A stretch of DNA of 64,000 nucleotides, taken from positions 249,841-313,840 of the forward strand of contig SCFE01000115.1 in NCBI GenBank assembly GCA_004352715.1, given 5' to 3'. Made by a program: the position numbers and the translations under genes. Origin of the DNA: Hofstenia miamia (taxonomy: Eukaryota; Xenacoelomorpha; Acoela). The notes beneath the pieces were generated by a model. The model worked only from the letters and a program-made list of their open reading frames with translations, made no database searches and was not told the DNA's origin. Below are positions 1-57,310 of the stretch, in pieces. Position 1 is the stretch's first letter; every line of letters starts with the position of its first letter.

Positions 1-320
1 CTTTTAAAGCTTACAATCATCAAAAATATAAAATGTTTTTATTATGGTTATACAATGACAACAAAAAGCGTTAAAATTTTCAAAATGGTAGTAATATTTT
101 GCTATAATAATATTGATTTTACCTGTAGGAAATTATTCATAAGCTCTTTTACGACTAGCAGTAGTAGATTCGGGCCAAATTCGGGTCGGGCTTAAACGTA
201 TCGCGTTTGGAAAGTATTTTCTGACGCATTCAGTTTGTTTACTAAGCGGCGCTTTTAACCCTCCCTTATCGTCACTTTCGCTTTATAATTTTTTTTTGCC
301 GCTATGCAGCCTACGCTTGC
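1..320. other. Non-coding left edge
   Basis: AT-rich sequence with no open frame or splice pattern that I can support. The part from about 160 to 320 is less AT-rich and may be old repeat, but I cannot name it. Confidence 0.5.
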
Positions 321-397
321 GCTTGTCAAACACTGGTTCCAAACGAATTAATTTGCCACTTACATCAGATGAATATAGATCAAGCAGTATCTTACAC
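321..397. repeat. 77-bp direct repeat, copy 1 (contig end)
   Basis: These 77 bases are identical to 5048-5124 and run straight into the 1000-N gap. An exact match that stops at a gap usually means a contig end placed beside an overlapping contig, or a dispersed repeat that broke the assembly. No coding role is claimed, although one frame is open across it in both places. Confidence 0.85.
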
Positions 398-1397
398 NNN
401 NNNNNNNNNNNNNNNNNNNNNNNNNNNNNNNNNNNNNNNNNNNNNNNNNNNNNNNNNNNNNNNNNNNNNNNNNNNNNNNNNNNNNNNNNNNNNNNNNNNN
501 NNNNNNNNNNNNNNNNNNNNNNNNNNNNNNNNNNNNNNNNNNNNNNNNNNNNNNNNNNNNNNNNNNNNNNNNNNNNNNNNNNNNNNNNNNNNNNNNNNNN
601 NNNNNNNNNNNNNNNNNNNNNNNNNNNNNNNNNNNNNNNNNNNNNNNNNNNNNNNNNNNNNNNNNNNNNNNNNNNNNNNNNNNNNNNNNNNNNNNNNNNN
701 NNNNNNNNNNNNNNNNNNNNNNNNNNNNNNNNNNNNNNNNNNNNNNNNNNNNNNNNNNNNNNNNNNNNNNNNNNNNNNNNNNNNNNNNNNNNNNNNNNNN
801 NNNNNNNNNNNNNNNNNNNNNNNNNNNNNNNNNNNNNNNNNNNNNNNNNNNNNNNNNNNNNNNNNNNNNNNNNNNNNNNNNNNNNNNNNNNNNNNNNNNN
901 NNNNNNNNNNNNNNNNNNNNNNNNNNNNNNNNNNNNNNNNNNNNNNNNNNNNNNNNNNNNNNNNNNNNNNNNNNNNNNNNNNNNNNNNNNNNNNNNNNNN
1001 NNNNNNNNNNNNNNNNNNNNNNNNNNNNNNNNNNNNNNNNNNNNNNNNNNNNNNNNNNNNNNNNNNNNNNNNNNNNNNNNNNNNNNNNNNNNNNNNNNNN
1101 NNNNNNNNNNNNNNNNNNNNNNNNNNNNNNNNNNNNNNNNNNNNNNNNNNNNNNNNNNNNNNNNNNNNNNNNNNNNNNNNNNNNNNNNNNNNNNNNNNNN
1201 NNNNNNNNNNNNNNNNNNNNNNNNNNNNNNNNNNNNNNNNNNNNNNNNNNNNNNNNNNNNNNNNNNNNNNNNNNNNNNNNNNNNNNNNNNNNNNNNNNNN
1301 NNNNNNNNNNNNNNNNNNNNNNNNNNNNNNNNNNNNNNNNNNNNNNNNNNNNNNNNNNNNNNNNNNNNNNNNNNNNNNNNNNNNNNNNNNNNNNNNN
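398..1397. other. Assembly gap, exactly 1000 N
   Basis: Run of exactly 1000 N, a typical fixed-size scaffold gap of unknown true length. Open frames drawn across it are artefacts. Confidence 0.98.
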
Positions 1398-3123
1398 AAA
1401 TGAAAAGTGGTAGTTGTGCAGATCGTTTTTGTTGTTGAAAGCAAAATGAACCAACTCATTTGTTACAGTGTTCTACTTTATAGATTCAACCAAACGTTTT
1501 TTTCAAATTTTAGGAACACTTAAAATTTACTTTGAAGCTTTAGACTGGAATTTGCAAGATCTCACAAGAACTTTAAAGTTTAGGTCTGTTTTGTTTCCAT
1601 GGATTACAATCTAAAATTAGTAGTGATTCATGATCAGAATATATGAGCTTTGAACAGTGAACACAAGCTTCTCTTTTCTCTCTGTCATGAATTCTAGAGC
1701 AAAATTTACCCCGACCTTATAAAGTGTGAACAGATGTGCTTTAAACTGCTGAAATAAATGTTTACATGTAATTTCCAAACACTGAATATTTTCTTTCACG
1801 TCAAATTTGACATTGATAGTCTAACTTCAATCAAATCACTACAAAGTTTGTACTGCAATTCCTTGTTAAATGTGTAATGATCATCATTTGATCGCTTTGG
1901 GCATTCATAAGTTTATTGGACACAATTACATAGACATAGTCTCTCAATGTTATCAAGAAAATTTTTTCTTAAGTTGTAAAGTTGAAAATATCTTTTCGAT
2001 ATAGGGTTTTGGAATTGATGCATTGAAGAGACAAGGATAACTGGCTTTGATACTCTGTCTCAACAAGAGCACAAGTATAAACTATTTGAGTTATATTGCA
2101 GTGAATGAACTCATATTTTTCCATGAATACCCTTTGCTGCATCAGGAATTTCTAGTCGGTTTTGTCGAATTGTGTCAATGTAGTTGTCAAATGTGCAGAT
2201 GAGCAGTTACAAAGTTTTCCACTAAAGGGAATTATCAATAGTAACATTTCTTGCCTTTCTAAAATATTTTATTGGAAGACTCATTAAATTTTTTTGGCAA
2301 AGGCTCCACATTCAGATATATCACTGCACAAAGGAGCTTTTCCAGTGCATGTTATGCATCGAAGTGGCATTGTACTGCCCTTGTAATAGGAAAAGGACTT
2401 TAGCTGGAGCTTTCTAAATTTATTGAATTTGCAAGCACTATAAATTTTAGCCATTCAGCTAAGCCCAAACAGTCAGAAGTATAAATTTCACAAGAGAATA
2501 ATTTATGCAAATTGAACCTGAAAATTATTTTTCAATTTGGAAGGTTTCTTTGTTAAATGAAAAGTCATAGAATTTCATTTGTGTAACTGCAATACTTTGC
2601 AAGAAATATTTAAATTTTGCTTGGGGTGCAATTGCACCCCAAGCAGTCAAAAACCGCTCAGAACCCTAAAAATATTGAAGTCTTATCTAAGTAGTTGTAC
2701 TTAGGGGTGCGAAATGTGTGAATTTTGCTTTAAAATAGTAGAACAGTTGACTTAGCGTGCATTATTTCATTGCACATTCGAGAAACCAGTGTATGGCATC
2801 TGAAATTGGCCATTGGTTTATTAGGTAAAAGAAAATAAGTCCAAATTAAATTTAGCCATTGCCCAAGCAATTTATACGAATAAATTAATTTCAAAATGTC
2901 CGTTCTGCCCCGGTTTACCCTAGGTTTCTACATATCCAAATTTGGGTCTATCAAACTGAAGACTATAGAATTTTTTAGGTAAGGGCCTAAAATGGGTCGA
3001 ACTGACATTAGATTAAATTCACCGTGCCTAAATTCTGTGGACTGGGCCTAGTTTGAGATAAAAAAATTTCGGCTCATTTCCCTCCTTAGATGTGTATATA
3101 GGCATATCATATGCCGCATATGT
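1398..3123. other. Non-coding upstream region
   Basis: About 1.7 kb without a supported gene. It holds a 28-bp perfect palindrome at 2618-2645 and otherwise AT-rich sequence. It lies upstream of the PI3K gene and could include its promoter, but I recognise no core promoter motif. Confidence 0.5.
2618..2645. repeat. 28-bp perfect palindrome
   Basis: The sequence reads TGCTTGGGGTGCAA followed directly by its exact reverse complement, with no spacer. It is more GC-rich than its surroundings. It could be a fused pair of transposon ends or a cruciform-prone site. Its function is unknown. Confidence 0.85.
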
Positions 3124-3131
3124 GTCCATAC

Positions 3132-3477
3132 TAGAGCCCGACGCCGATAATAAATTCATCGGCGGCGGCTGCGGCGCCGGCGTATACCACGTATGCTAAA
3201 AATGATTAAATTTGATTAAAAAATTGCCTGAATAGGCTTATACAGTGTATTACCAGCCCACTCACCGAGTGCACATGCATGAAGCTACAGTTACGGTGTG
3301 TATATAGGCCTAGATAAACCTAACATTTTTGTGTATATCAATTTTTTTAGTCAGTCACGTCACTCTCATAACATTCTGTTATGAAAAATCCTACTTAAAT
3401 TAAATCACAATATGAACGTTGTACGCCGATGGAAATCATCTGCGGCGGCGGCTCCGCCGGCGTGGCGTCGGACTCTA
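3132..3477. mobile_element. hAT-type non-autonomous element (MITE)
   Basis: A 346-bp GC-rich island with terminal inverted repeats TAGAGCCCGAC on the left and GTCGGACTCTA on the right (10 of 11 match). It is flanked by 8-bp direct repeats, GTCCATAC (3124-3131) and CTCCATAC (3478-3485), 7 of 8 identical. An 8-bp duplication with ends starting TAGAG fits the hAT superfamily. CGGCGGCGG-rich subterminal parts lie inside both ends. No transposase is encoded. It lies 288 bp upstream of the PI3K start codon, so it may sit in the promoter or 5' UTR. Confidence 0.85.
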
Positions 3478-3765
3478 CTCCATACCTCCCTTGAATCACA
3501 ACTAGTGACTAATTTTACTGAAATAACTTCAATAAAAACGGTTATTCTACTCAAGGATTGCTTTCATTTCAAAATGCTCTCATAAAGTATTTGCCTGCCA
3601 AACCATTTTCACGTTATTTGCTTATACATGTGAACCAAATCGCTAGTATTTTCTAATCAGCTGTGTGTTTAGACAACTGCGCTGTTGCAATAGTTTGATA
3701 AACTAAAGCTTGCGTATTAGATTGGCTATCAATTTAAACGTTTAGATCGCTGTTCACAGCAAATT

Positions 3766-48828
<45,063 letters not shown>

Positions 48829-49380
48829 TTTCCAGTGTTCATGTATTTTTCTTATGTTTGCATTTAATTTTCAATTTTTACTTTGTGTTTTTTAATTTGT
48901 TGCGATTTTTGTAATTTTGAATATTAATGTTCAGTTGTTTTTGTTTTATATGTACTGACATGCTATATTTGCGTTTAATAATTTATTTTAACAGTCAATT
49001 TTGGTATTAAATTATTTATTTTTAATGAGCATTCTAACATTATGAGTGAAAGTCTATTTCCAAGGATGTTGATTATTTACTTTATGTTCATACACCAATT
49101 CAAATCATGTGCTAGTATTTTACATTCTGTAAAATTAAGTAGAATATGTTTAAAACTGTACAAATATTAGTTAAAATTACTTTTTTAATATTTTAAATTA
49201 TAAAAAAATATCAATTTTAATAGATGACATTGCATATTCCACAATATCATGTATATAACATACAGAAATGATGGCATGCAGAAAGGGCTAAATCTATTTG
49301 ATAAAAATACTTATAATTTATTATAATTTATTGTACTATGTATGCAAGTTTAATAGAAATGTTTCAAATTGTTAAAAAAA
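48829..49380. other. 3' flank of PIK3C2
   Basis: Probable 3' UTR and intergenic sequence, very AT-rich. ATTAAA at 49006-49011 is a candidate polyadenylation signal; I see no canonical AATAAA soon after the stop. Confidence 0.5.
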
Positions 49381-49830
49381 AATCCTTTGTTCAACAAAAA
49401 ATCATTTGTTCAACAATGTTAGCGTAAATAACAGAACAAATAAATTGACATGCAGAGTAAAAGTAGTGAATAAGTTTTGGAGAGACGCATTAACACCTAT
49501 AGTTTGTAAATATTGGAAAAAGTTGCCACTACAGATAAGAAAAGAACATAATATACGAACATTTAAAAAACTATTGAAGGAAAATTTGTTGACAAACCAA
49601 TGTAAATACGGACATTCAAAATTTCCATGGCCAAAAGTATAAGTTTAACTCTTTTTTATTTAATTTTTTAAATTTGTAGTTTGTGCTTTTTTAGATTTAT
49701 TTTAAGTATCTTTAGTTTGTAGATTTGTACATCATTTTTATATATATTTTTATAAATATGTATTTGTTGCACTGCTATAGACATGAAATAAAGATATGAA
49801 ATATAAAAAATATAAATATAAAATACAAAT
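49381..49830 (+). mobile_element. LINE 3' end fragment
   Basis: Contains the C-terminal coding piece at 49406-49642, then an AT-rich tail with GAAATAAAGATATGAAATAT near 49786, which looks like a polyadenylation signal and tail. Confidence 0.6.
49406..49642 (+). pseudogene. LINE reverse transcriptase C-terminus, fragment
   Basis: An open frame of 78 codons. CKYWKKLPLQIRKEHNIRTF followed by KKLLKENLL matches the common LINE C-terminal pattern xxxWNxLPxxIRxxxxxxxFKxxLKxxL of CR1/jockey-like and related elements. The reverse transcriptase itself is absent, so it is a 5'-truncated copy. It lies 0.6 kb after the PI3K stop and should not be mistaken for a host exon. Confidence 0.65.
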
Positions 49831-50644
49831 AGATGGTAGAAAAGTTCCCACAAATAAAAATCATTTTGAAGATCTAAATCATTGACGGGAAATACATTTT
49901 GATTGTCGAATTGCTTGTATTTAGTGCAATATTTATTCGATAGATGGCTCTTAGTTCTGATTATTTATGTTTGATAATATGTCGAAAGGGGTAACTGCCC
50001 ACCTTTTGAAAGTATATACTTTTCTATATTTACATTGTGGGACGATACTATATTTTCATTTCTACTATAAGGTGAGAATTTTTAAGAGCATTTATGGAAA
50101 AGTTGTATACAATTTAATGAGCACTTCAAAAATTTCATTGGTGAATATGTAGATTCCATTTCCAACTGTTCAGTCATTCTTGCTGCATGATATTTAGTAG
50201 ACGCTTAACAAACGCTGCATTAATATGCAAGCTGCAGATCTGAATACTGAATATAGTTAATTATAAAATTAGGAATCAATGCGTACCACATATGAGCAGT
50301 AATTTATATTAGAATTTTTAATGTGAATTGCAAAATACGTTTGAAAATGTGAGCGATAAAATGATAACTGCTTAAAGTGATATTTATTTTTAAATATATG
50401 AATTTTATTCGAATGACGTTAATTAGCACACTTGTAACGAAATAGTGGGAAGCAATACTTGAAACTTAATTTATGCGATACAATTTTTAATGTAATGCTA
50501 ACGGAAATTTCTAGCTAGTGCTAAAATGAGTTGAATACAATGCTGAAATTACATATAACTTCATAATTAAGCAGACGAGGTTATGAATTAAAACCGTAGT
50601 AAAAGAAATCTCATTAATATGCTTTATAATTTGCTTAAAGTTTA

Positions 50645-50676
<32 letters not shown>

Positions 50677-51034
50677 GGAATGCAAAGATAGAGAGGATGG
50701 TAATGCTTTAAATACTCCATTGTCTTTGGACCAATAATACTATTGAATATTGAAAAGATCCCTCTGCCTTACTTAGATTGACGCACTAAGGCAGAAACAA
50801 TACACATGCAAACGTACGTGTACATCAGTGTACCACAATTTATTCTATTGCATGACAAAAAATTTTCGGATTGTTTAGTGCTTTGCGTGTGGCCCAATGA
50901 ATGCCGAAACTTATCTGAATATTATTATTTTGTATATTTTTCATTTAAGTTTTTTTACAAGTATTTGCCTTTATAATATACCTTGAAAATTTTAGTCTAA
51001 TGTCTAAGGTCCGGTGGTTTTCTTAGTTTTTAGA

Positions 51035-51135
51035 CACAGGCTTGCCATTGTGTGTTGTGTAGCAAAATTGAAGTTTGTTGTGTACAAAACACGTGTTATG
51101 TGGAATATGAAAACCCAGTGTCACAAAGTTTACAG
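51035..51135. repeat. TGTGTTGTG-rich dispersed repeat, copy B
   Basis: GGCTTGCCATTGTGTGTTGT matches the start of the copy near 13866, and GTGTACAAAACACGTGTTAT follows with CACAAAGTTTACAG, parallel to CACACAATTTACAA in copy A. Confidence 0.5.
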
Positions 51136-52584
51136 TTTTACCTTTACCCAAAATATATCTGATCTATATGTTATGATCTTTGTTTTCAAACTTACTAAAA
51201 AGCCCCGTATTATTATTTATGCAATGTAATAAAGAAAATACAATATCATTATTTAAGTTATTTATGTGGAGGTAATCTTACGATATTCTTGAAAAATGGC
51301 AAGTTTAAAATACATTTTCTAAATATTTTATACAATTAGTTCAATAAATTTTGAAGTCAATCAGAAACTTTTAGGAAATTCACAAATGACCTAAATATTG
51401 CAGTACTGTTTAGTTTTAGCTGTTATATAGTGCACAACTCAATATAGTGCAATTTCTCACAATATTTAATTTTAATAAACACTATAGTTCACGAACTAGT
51501 GAAAATATCTAAAATCTGCAAACACAAGATCGAGGATAATCTCGTCATTCATTGCTGTTGTAAAGCTATGCTAGATCGTGAACCATTGAAGCTCACGTCT
51601 GACATTGCTGTTACCAAAAGCATTAATCTACCCTATCGTCTAAGTACTATGGGATATGGCAAGCATTTGAAAGTTCTAATAAAATTCAATTCCTTGAAAA
51701 ATAATTAAGATTTTAATGTACTTTAAACAAAGTAAATATTTGGCTCAATAGTCTACCAGATATGGAAGCATATTTTCATATAAATGTGTCATTATCCACG
51801 TATTTCCCAATTTCTTAATGGACTCAGTGAAAAATATTTGAAAATGTGATCAAAACCGAATGAAACCAGATGGCTACAGTAATAAGTTAAGGGTTAATAT
51901 AGTTTCACTAACACTTTTAGTAGAGATGTAAAAGCTGCAGATACCCATAGGTTGAGATTCATGGCTAAGCTAACATGGCGCTTCGAAGAATGCTAGAGCA
52001 CATGTGCATCAAATAATGCTTTGTAGTATTTAATATCAATATCAGATTAAAACATTGCTAGTGGCAGAAATTTTTCTTAAAGTTTTCAGAAAATATTTTA
52101 AAGAAATGTGCTTTATGAAAATTTTGCTGCCCATTCCTTCCTTCCCATCCAAATATATAAATTTCTAATCATCCTACTTTGATCCAAAATCAGATGTTTT
52201 CGAAATTTTTCCAATTTTGATTTCATGCATTTTCTAACAAAATTCTAATTGACAAGCACAGAAAAATATGAAAAACCCGATTCAAAGACCTTGCATATGC
52301 TATAAATATGCAAAAAGGACTTCAATTTTGTATGCCACTTAAACTAAATCGAGCTCTCTCTCTCTGTGAGATCTCAATTAACAAACCACAGTATATTGCC
52401 CTGTTTACTGCGAGTTGTGCGCAGTGTTATTAGTACTTTCTTTAGGTTTTACTAATAATGGTAATTTTTTTAAAGCTTATGAGGCGGATGATGATGATGA
52501 TGGTGATGATTTTCGTTATGCACATAAAGGTTTAATATTAATGCTCACAAGTTTACCCAAATTGTAAACATTGTGTAATTTGTT

Positions 52585-52685
52585 ACTCTGTTGTGTTGTG
52601 CTGTGTTGTGTATGTTGAGAGACACAACAGACTTTATCTGTAGTGTGAAAAAATCACACACACAAATAAGGCTGGTTAGACATCA
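52585..52685. repeat. TGTGTTGTG-rich dispersed repeat, copy C
   Basis: GTTGTGTTGTGCTGTGTTGT, then GAGACACAACAGAC and TCACACACACAAATAAGGC. Same vocabulary as copies A and B but more diverged. Confidence 0.4.
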
Positions 52686-53976
52686 AATTCAATTTAAGCC
52701 ACCCGTTTACATTTAAAATAATGGGAGGGCACGCGCACATAATATTTACCACTCGCAAAATCCTAGCATCTTTTTCAGGTTGAGGTAATAAATTTTCGGT
52801 CCATGTCAGATACGCCTAGTAATATTCAATCACTGAAAATATTTGAAAGGTTTCCTTTATTTGTTTTATGTTTTCCTCAAATTACATTACAAAATGTATA
52901 AAATTAGGGTAAAACAATCTCGGTTTTGGTTAAACCTTTGAAGTCCATAAGGAAACTTAAGCTGAATTAGTGGTAAAAAGCGTATGATTTGAATTAATTA
53001 GATGGTGTAAAAAGCATCCTATTGGCAAAATGAAATTTTGAAAAGACGCTACTCTGGTGGTACATATATTTACCAGCAGTTCCTAATGGAGTCAATTAAT
53101 TATTGTTACAAAATGGATGGTAAGTAACTAGGATCAATATGGTATTTTGCACATATATTGATGGACAAACGCCCTTCTTAACCACATGATTCTTTCAATG
53201 ATATTTATTTCCAAATCAGTGACCAGATTGATCAAACAGGAATATCATGCACACGTAGAAAAGACATATTGTTTGAGGAGCATTTAGCAAATTGGCTGAA
53301 AATTTATAAATATCTTAAATTGCCATTATCATAAGATTAGTCATGCAAAATACAAATGAACTGTGAATTATAACAGTTAGATAAACGGATTTGTTTAGAT
53401 GGGAAATAGATGAATGGCACCAAGCCTCAAAGGGTTAAAGTCGAAACTGTGGGGCGGAATAATTTTATTGTTTTGAGCACTAGTTTTAAACTTAGTGCCC
53501 CCTGCGTTCATTAAAATTCCACTGAATTATCAGACATGTAGATACTGATATCAATAACACTTGACGTCATAAGACTGTAGGCAAAATCTCCTTAATTCCG
53601 CAACAACGTATAAAGGTAATGACATTTTTAATATATATTATATATATAGTATAATTATTTAAGAGCATTACAATAGCTTAGACTTTTATAGTCGATAGTT
53701 TCATTCCCTTCACCAGGCGGCAGAGATGGAACATACTACCGGGCAGAAAATCTTAGGAAAATATAAAAGTATAATAATAATAAAAGTATAAAAGTAGTAT
53801 AATAATAATAACGGATGTCTCAGTTATACTAAAAAAATCAATTTATAGAATTTGCACTTGAAAATTTCATAAAGATAGAGATGCTTAGGTGCTTTATTTA
53901 GCTAATATTGAAGGCAGACTCAAACCAAATTGGAAAAAATTTCTGTTTTGAGCATATTCAAACTCAAGTGACAGTT

Positions 53977-54013
<37 letters not shown>

Positions 54014-55151
54014 GCAAAATTCATTAATTCCAATGTGCAGTTCTGCTATTGTTTACATGTTTCCTTTCAACAAGTCAGAACTTTATTCAAATCAAATATA
54101 AGATACACTTCATCGACCAATTTTGTGAGTTGATTATCAACTATGAATAATCAATATAATTCATTTACCACCGCATTCAGTTAGAAATAATACAAAAAGG
54201 ATTTATAATCGCCGACATTACATTATAACTATTCCTCTATTTCCAGGTTGTGAAGAAAATTTTATATAATGGGTGTGTGTAGAGAAACAAGCAATTCAAT
54301 TGATTCAAAACAAAGCATTAACAGATAATAATCATTTTCAACCATTAGAATTTTAATTGTTTCTTGTTAAGAAACACTAGGCATTGAATTTATCTTACAT
54401 TTGTTTTGGAAGCGTCTGGCATACACATAAGCATAAGATACACATCGTTAATATTTATAAAAAAAATTTGCAGTTTTTAAGAAAACATTATTCCATATTA
54501 TTGATTGAATGTTTCATATTATAATGATTTTGACATTTTTTTATTTTGAATGTAGCTGAAGAAAAATTTGTAAACATCTGTTTGTGACTGCATAATTTAG
54601 TTGGTATTGATCAAAATTTGAATTCAATATTAAGCATTCTTGAAACCTAATTAGACTAAGAAATTGCTCTGAATTATTGTGAAGTGCTCAATATGGATAA
54701 ATTGTTGAATATCAGCTCCTACACTGAGTTAAAGCTTATATTTCTGAATGAATGCTAAATAATAATATATTACAATCAGGATTGACACATCGTCCAAATC
54801 ATATTAGATAATGGATAAGAATTTCAAGCTGTCGGGTCATTTTGCAGATGAATGAGGCCTTCTCCAATTTTTTTTCAAAAATTTACAGTCAGCCAATGGC
54901 TTAATTGATTGCAATGAGTCGTGATTCAGAGTATATGGAACCATTTCTTACTCTTGGGGCTTGGGGGGTTCTTAGTTTGGGGTTTTGGACGAAGGTTTTA
55001 GGTTAGATTAGTAAAATAAGTCATAGGCCTAATAAAGAAAGTAAACCTTAAATTTATTAAGCAACTCATTTATCATAAATTCAAGCAAAAACAGCAAAAT
55101 TCAAATTGTAAGATACAGGTTTAACTGTCTGACAAATGGAAATTTTATTAA

Positions 55152-55393
55152 CTCCTTCAGTACCATCACGAGATAATCTCGTGATTTGAGCACTCCATAT
55201 TATGCGCCAGCACGAGACTATATCGTGTTAGATAATATTAGTTATAAGTAGGTTTGCAGTTGTTTGGGCTGTGCACTGGCACATCGTAAAAGATAATTGG
55301 CGCTTAGTAAACATACACCTTCTACCAACTATCTAATAAAGTTTTTTGGGTTATAGCATGGCACAAACCAATACCTTGATGGTACTGAAGGGG
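55152..55393. mobile_element. TTAA-flanked MITE, piggyBac-type (242 bp)
   Basis: Ends CTCCTTCAGTACCATCA and, inward from the right, CCCCTTCAGTACCATCA: 16 of 17 match. Both sides have TTAA (55148-55151 and 55394-55397). The interior has internal palindromes such as ACGAGATAATCTCGTG. No coding. These features fit a piggyBac-type non-autonomous element. Confidence 0.88.
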
Positions 55394-55397
55394 TTAA

Positions 55398-57266
55398 GAA
55401 GAAACGCTTGCGACTTTTCAGGTGCAGGAACATGGTGTTCAATGCGTACATCTAAAACTAAAAAATGTTGACCAGTATTTGCAAATAGCTTAATGACAAG
55501 AATTCCCGAATTATAATAATATTATGGAAAGTATTGCAGCAAAATAATTTTAGTGGTATTTTCAAAAGCAGAAATGAAAGAAGCCAATTTGTGTTAGTGA
55601 AAGGAACCAGCTTGAGTTTTGGAATTCTTTTTTCAAAATTTTTGTTAGTGTAATTGTCAATATTTTGAATATGCCAAATATTTTAATTTCCATGTCCATT
55701 CTACATAGCTATTCAGCACCACACGGTGTGATATTGGAGGCTCAGCTGTAGAATTATATTCATTTGAGATTGTATTGCACAGCATCATTCTTATTCGGCT
55801 TGCATTGAATTACGATTATAGCTTCAAAAAATGCGCCTAGAAAATTCACCCATTATCTCTAAAAAGTATTTGTAAAAATTTTCAAAGTTTAAATTTCAAT
55901 TTAGTCCATCATTTTTGCAATAACAAACTATATCAGTGTATTAAAGTTTATATTGAAGTAGTGGCAATACTAAATCTTCAATGATGTCTTTCTATATAAA
56001 TAACTAATATATGGCCATAGCTTTCAGGATATAGAACCCTAATACTTAACTGATTGACCATAACGATTTATAGCTTAATTCACAAAGGCTATTTTTCTTT
56101 ATGTAATTTCTTACTGTGTTCGAAATTTGATTATACAAAAATTAATCACTAAATAGAGGTTATTAACGTACTCAATTAGACCAAGTTTGTTGCTTGCTTT
56201 CTACCACAATCAATTGATTCTAGCGACCCTTTCATATAGTCAGTGGCGTACGCAAGAGGGGGACATGGTGGAATGCCCCCCCCGCTAGATTAATTCAAAA
56301 CATTTCAGCAAAATATTTAAAAAATTTAAAAACTAAGACCGTAAAATGCATGTTTAGGTAGGGTCTAATTCCAAAATTTTTCCATTGGCTTCGCCGCTCC
56401 GCATTTGTTCACTCACTTGATCATGGCTAAGATGTCCCCGTCAGAAAATCCTGCATCGAGTATCACTACTTATTGATCTTGCACACACCGTTGCTAATAA
56501 GTAGTGCCAAACAAGCCTTCTATCATATATTTTGCACTAGTTTTTTTCTGTTAATGTTTAAAAAGCTGAAAAAATTGGAAATGTTACTTTCTGTCGTAGC
56601 TTCATATTTCGTAAATATGGAAAGGCTAAGACTCATGAACGTATTCGTTACAAATTTTTTCTAACAAGCGTTTGATTATGTGGGGGAATAGGCATGTTAT
56701 TTCTTCAGATCACTACTGCCATATTTAAGGAGTATTGTACACAAACGTGCAACGTGCGCGAAGGTTTAACTATTCGGATTTACAGTCTACTTTATTCAAG
56801 ATAAAACGGAGGACTGAGAAAGGGGACATATTGGCCATCAGGCCGATATCAAACTATGAAAAGAAAAAGAAAGTGCAACTGATGAAAGAGAAAGTGCAAA
56901 AAAAATTGTGCAAACTTAAGTAACTAGAAATCATTACTTACTCAGCTCATGCCTACACCTAGCCTACAATGTCGATTAGAGGCCGATCGAGCTGTTCCTC
57001 AACCAGTACATCCTTACTATTGAAAATAATTATCTAGCTAGATAATTCATAATGCAATATAATCTAGTAGCAACTCAAGGCTACGCGAATTTACTATCAA
57101 TTGATTACAATCAATGCTCTATATAACAAAGTTTGATAGCAACAAACAATTTAATGTAACAATTAACAATGACTGTAAAGAGTACAATACAGTGTACAGG
57201 TTTTCTCAGTTAGTTGCATGGTCATCGTTTGAACTTTAATAAAAGATTAACTAAAGCATTTTTATG

Positions 57267-57310
<44 letters not shown>

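Larger units (their letters stand above)
49860..55147. other. Gene-poor AT-rich region
   Basis: No supported gene. Contains a TA array at about 50649-50678, the TGTGTTGTG repeats at about 51035 and 52585, (TA)n near 53635 and 53978-54012, and (ATA)n near 53768-53812. An open frame at 51499-51708 has no recognisable domain; I treat it as random. Confidence 0.6.

Noticed and set aside
296-1459. Long open frames across the first gap on both strands
   Set aside because: They consist almost entirely of N and have no real codons; artefacts of the 1000-N gap.
49406-49642. Possible last exon of the PI3K or a separate host gene
   Set aside because: The PI3K C2 domain is already complete at the TGA at 48826; the peptide matches LINE C-termini and is followed by a tail-like sequence.
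51499-51708. 69-codon open frame with several Cys and His
   Set aside because: The Cys spacing does not match a zinc finger that I know, no splice context supports it, and the surroundings are AT-rich non-coding DNA.
56241-56420. CAGTGGCGTACGC with C-run as a complete transposon
   Set aside because: Only one end is recognisable; the candidate partner near 56424 is too diverged and no target duplication is seen.
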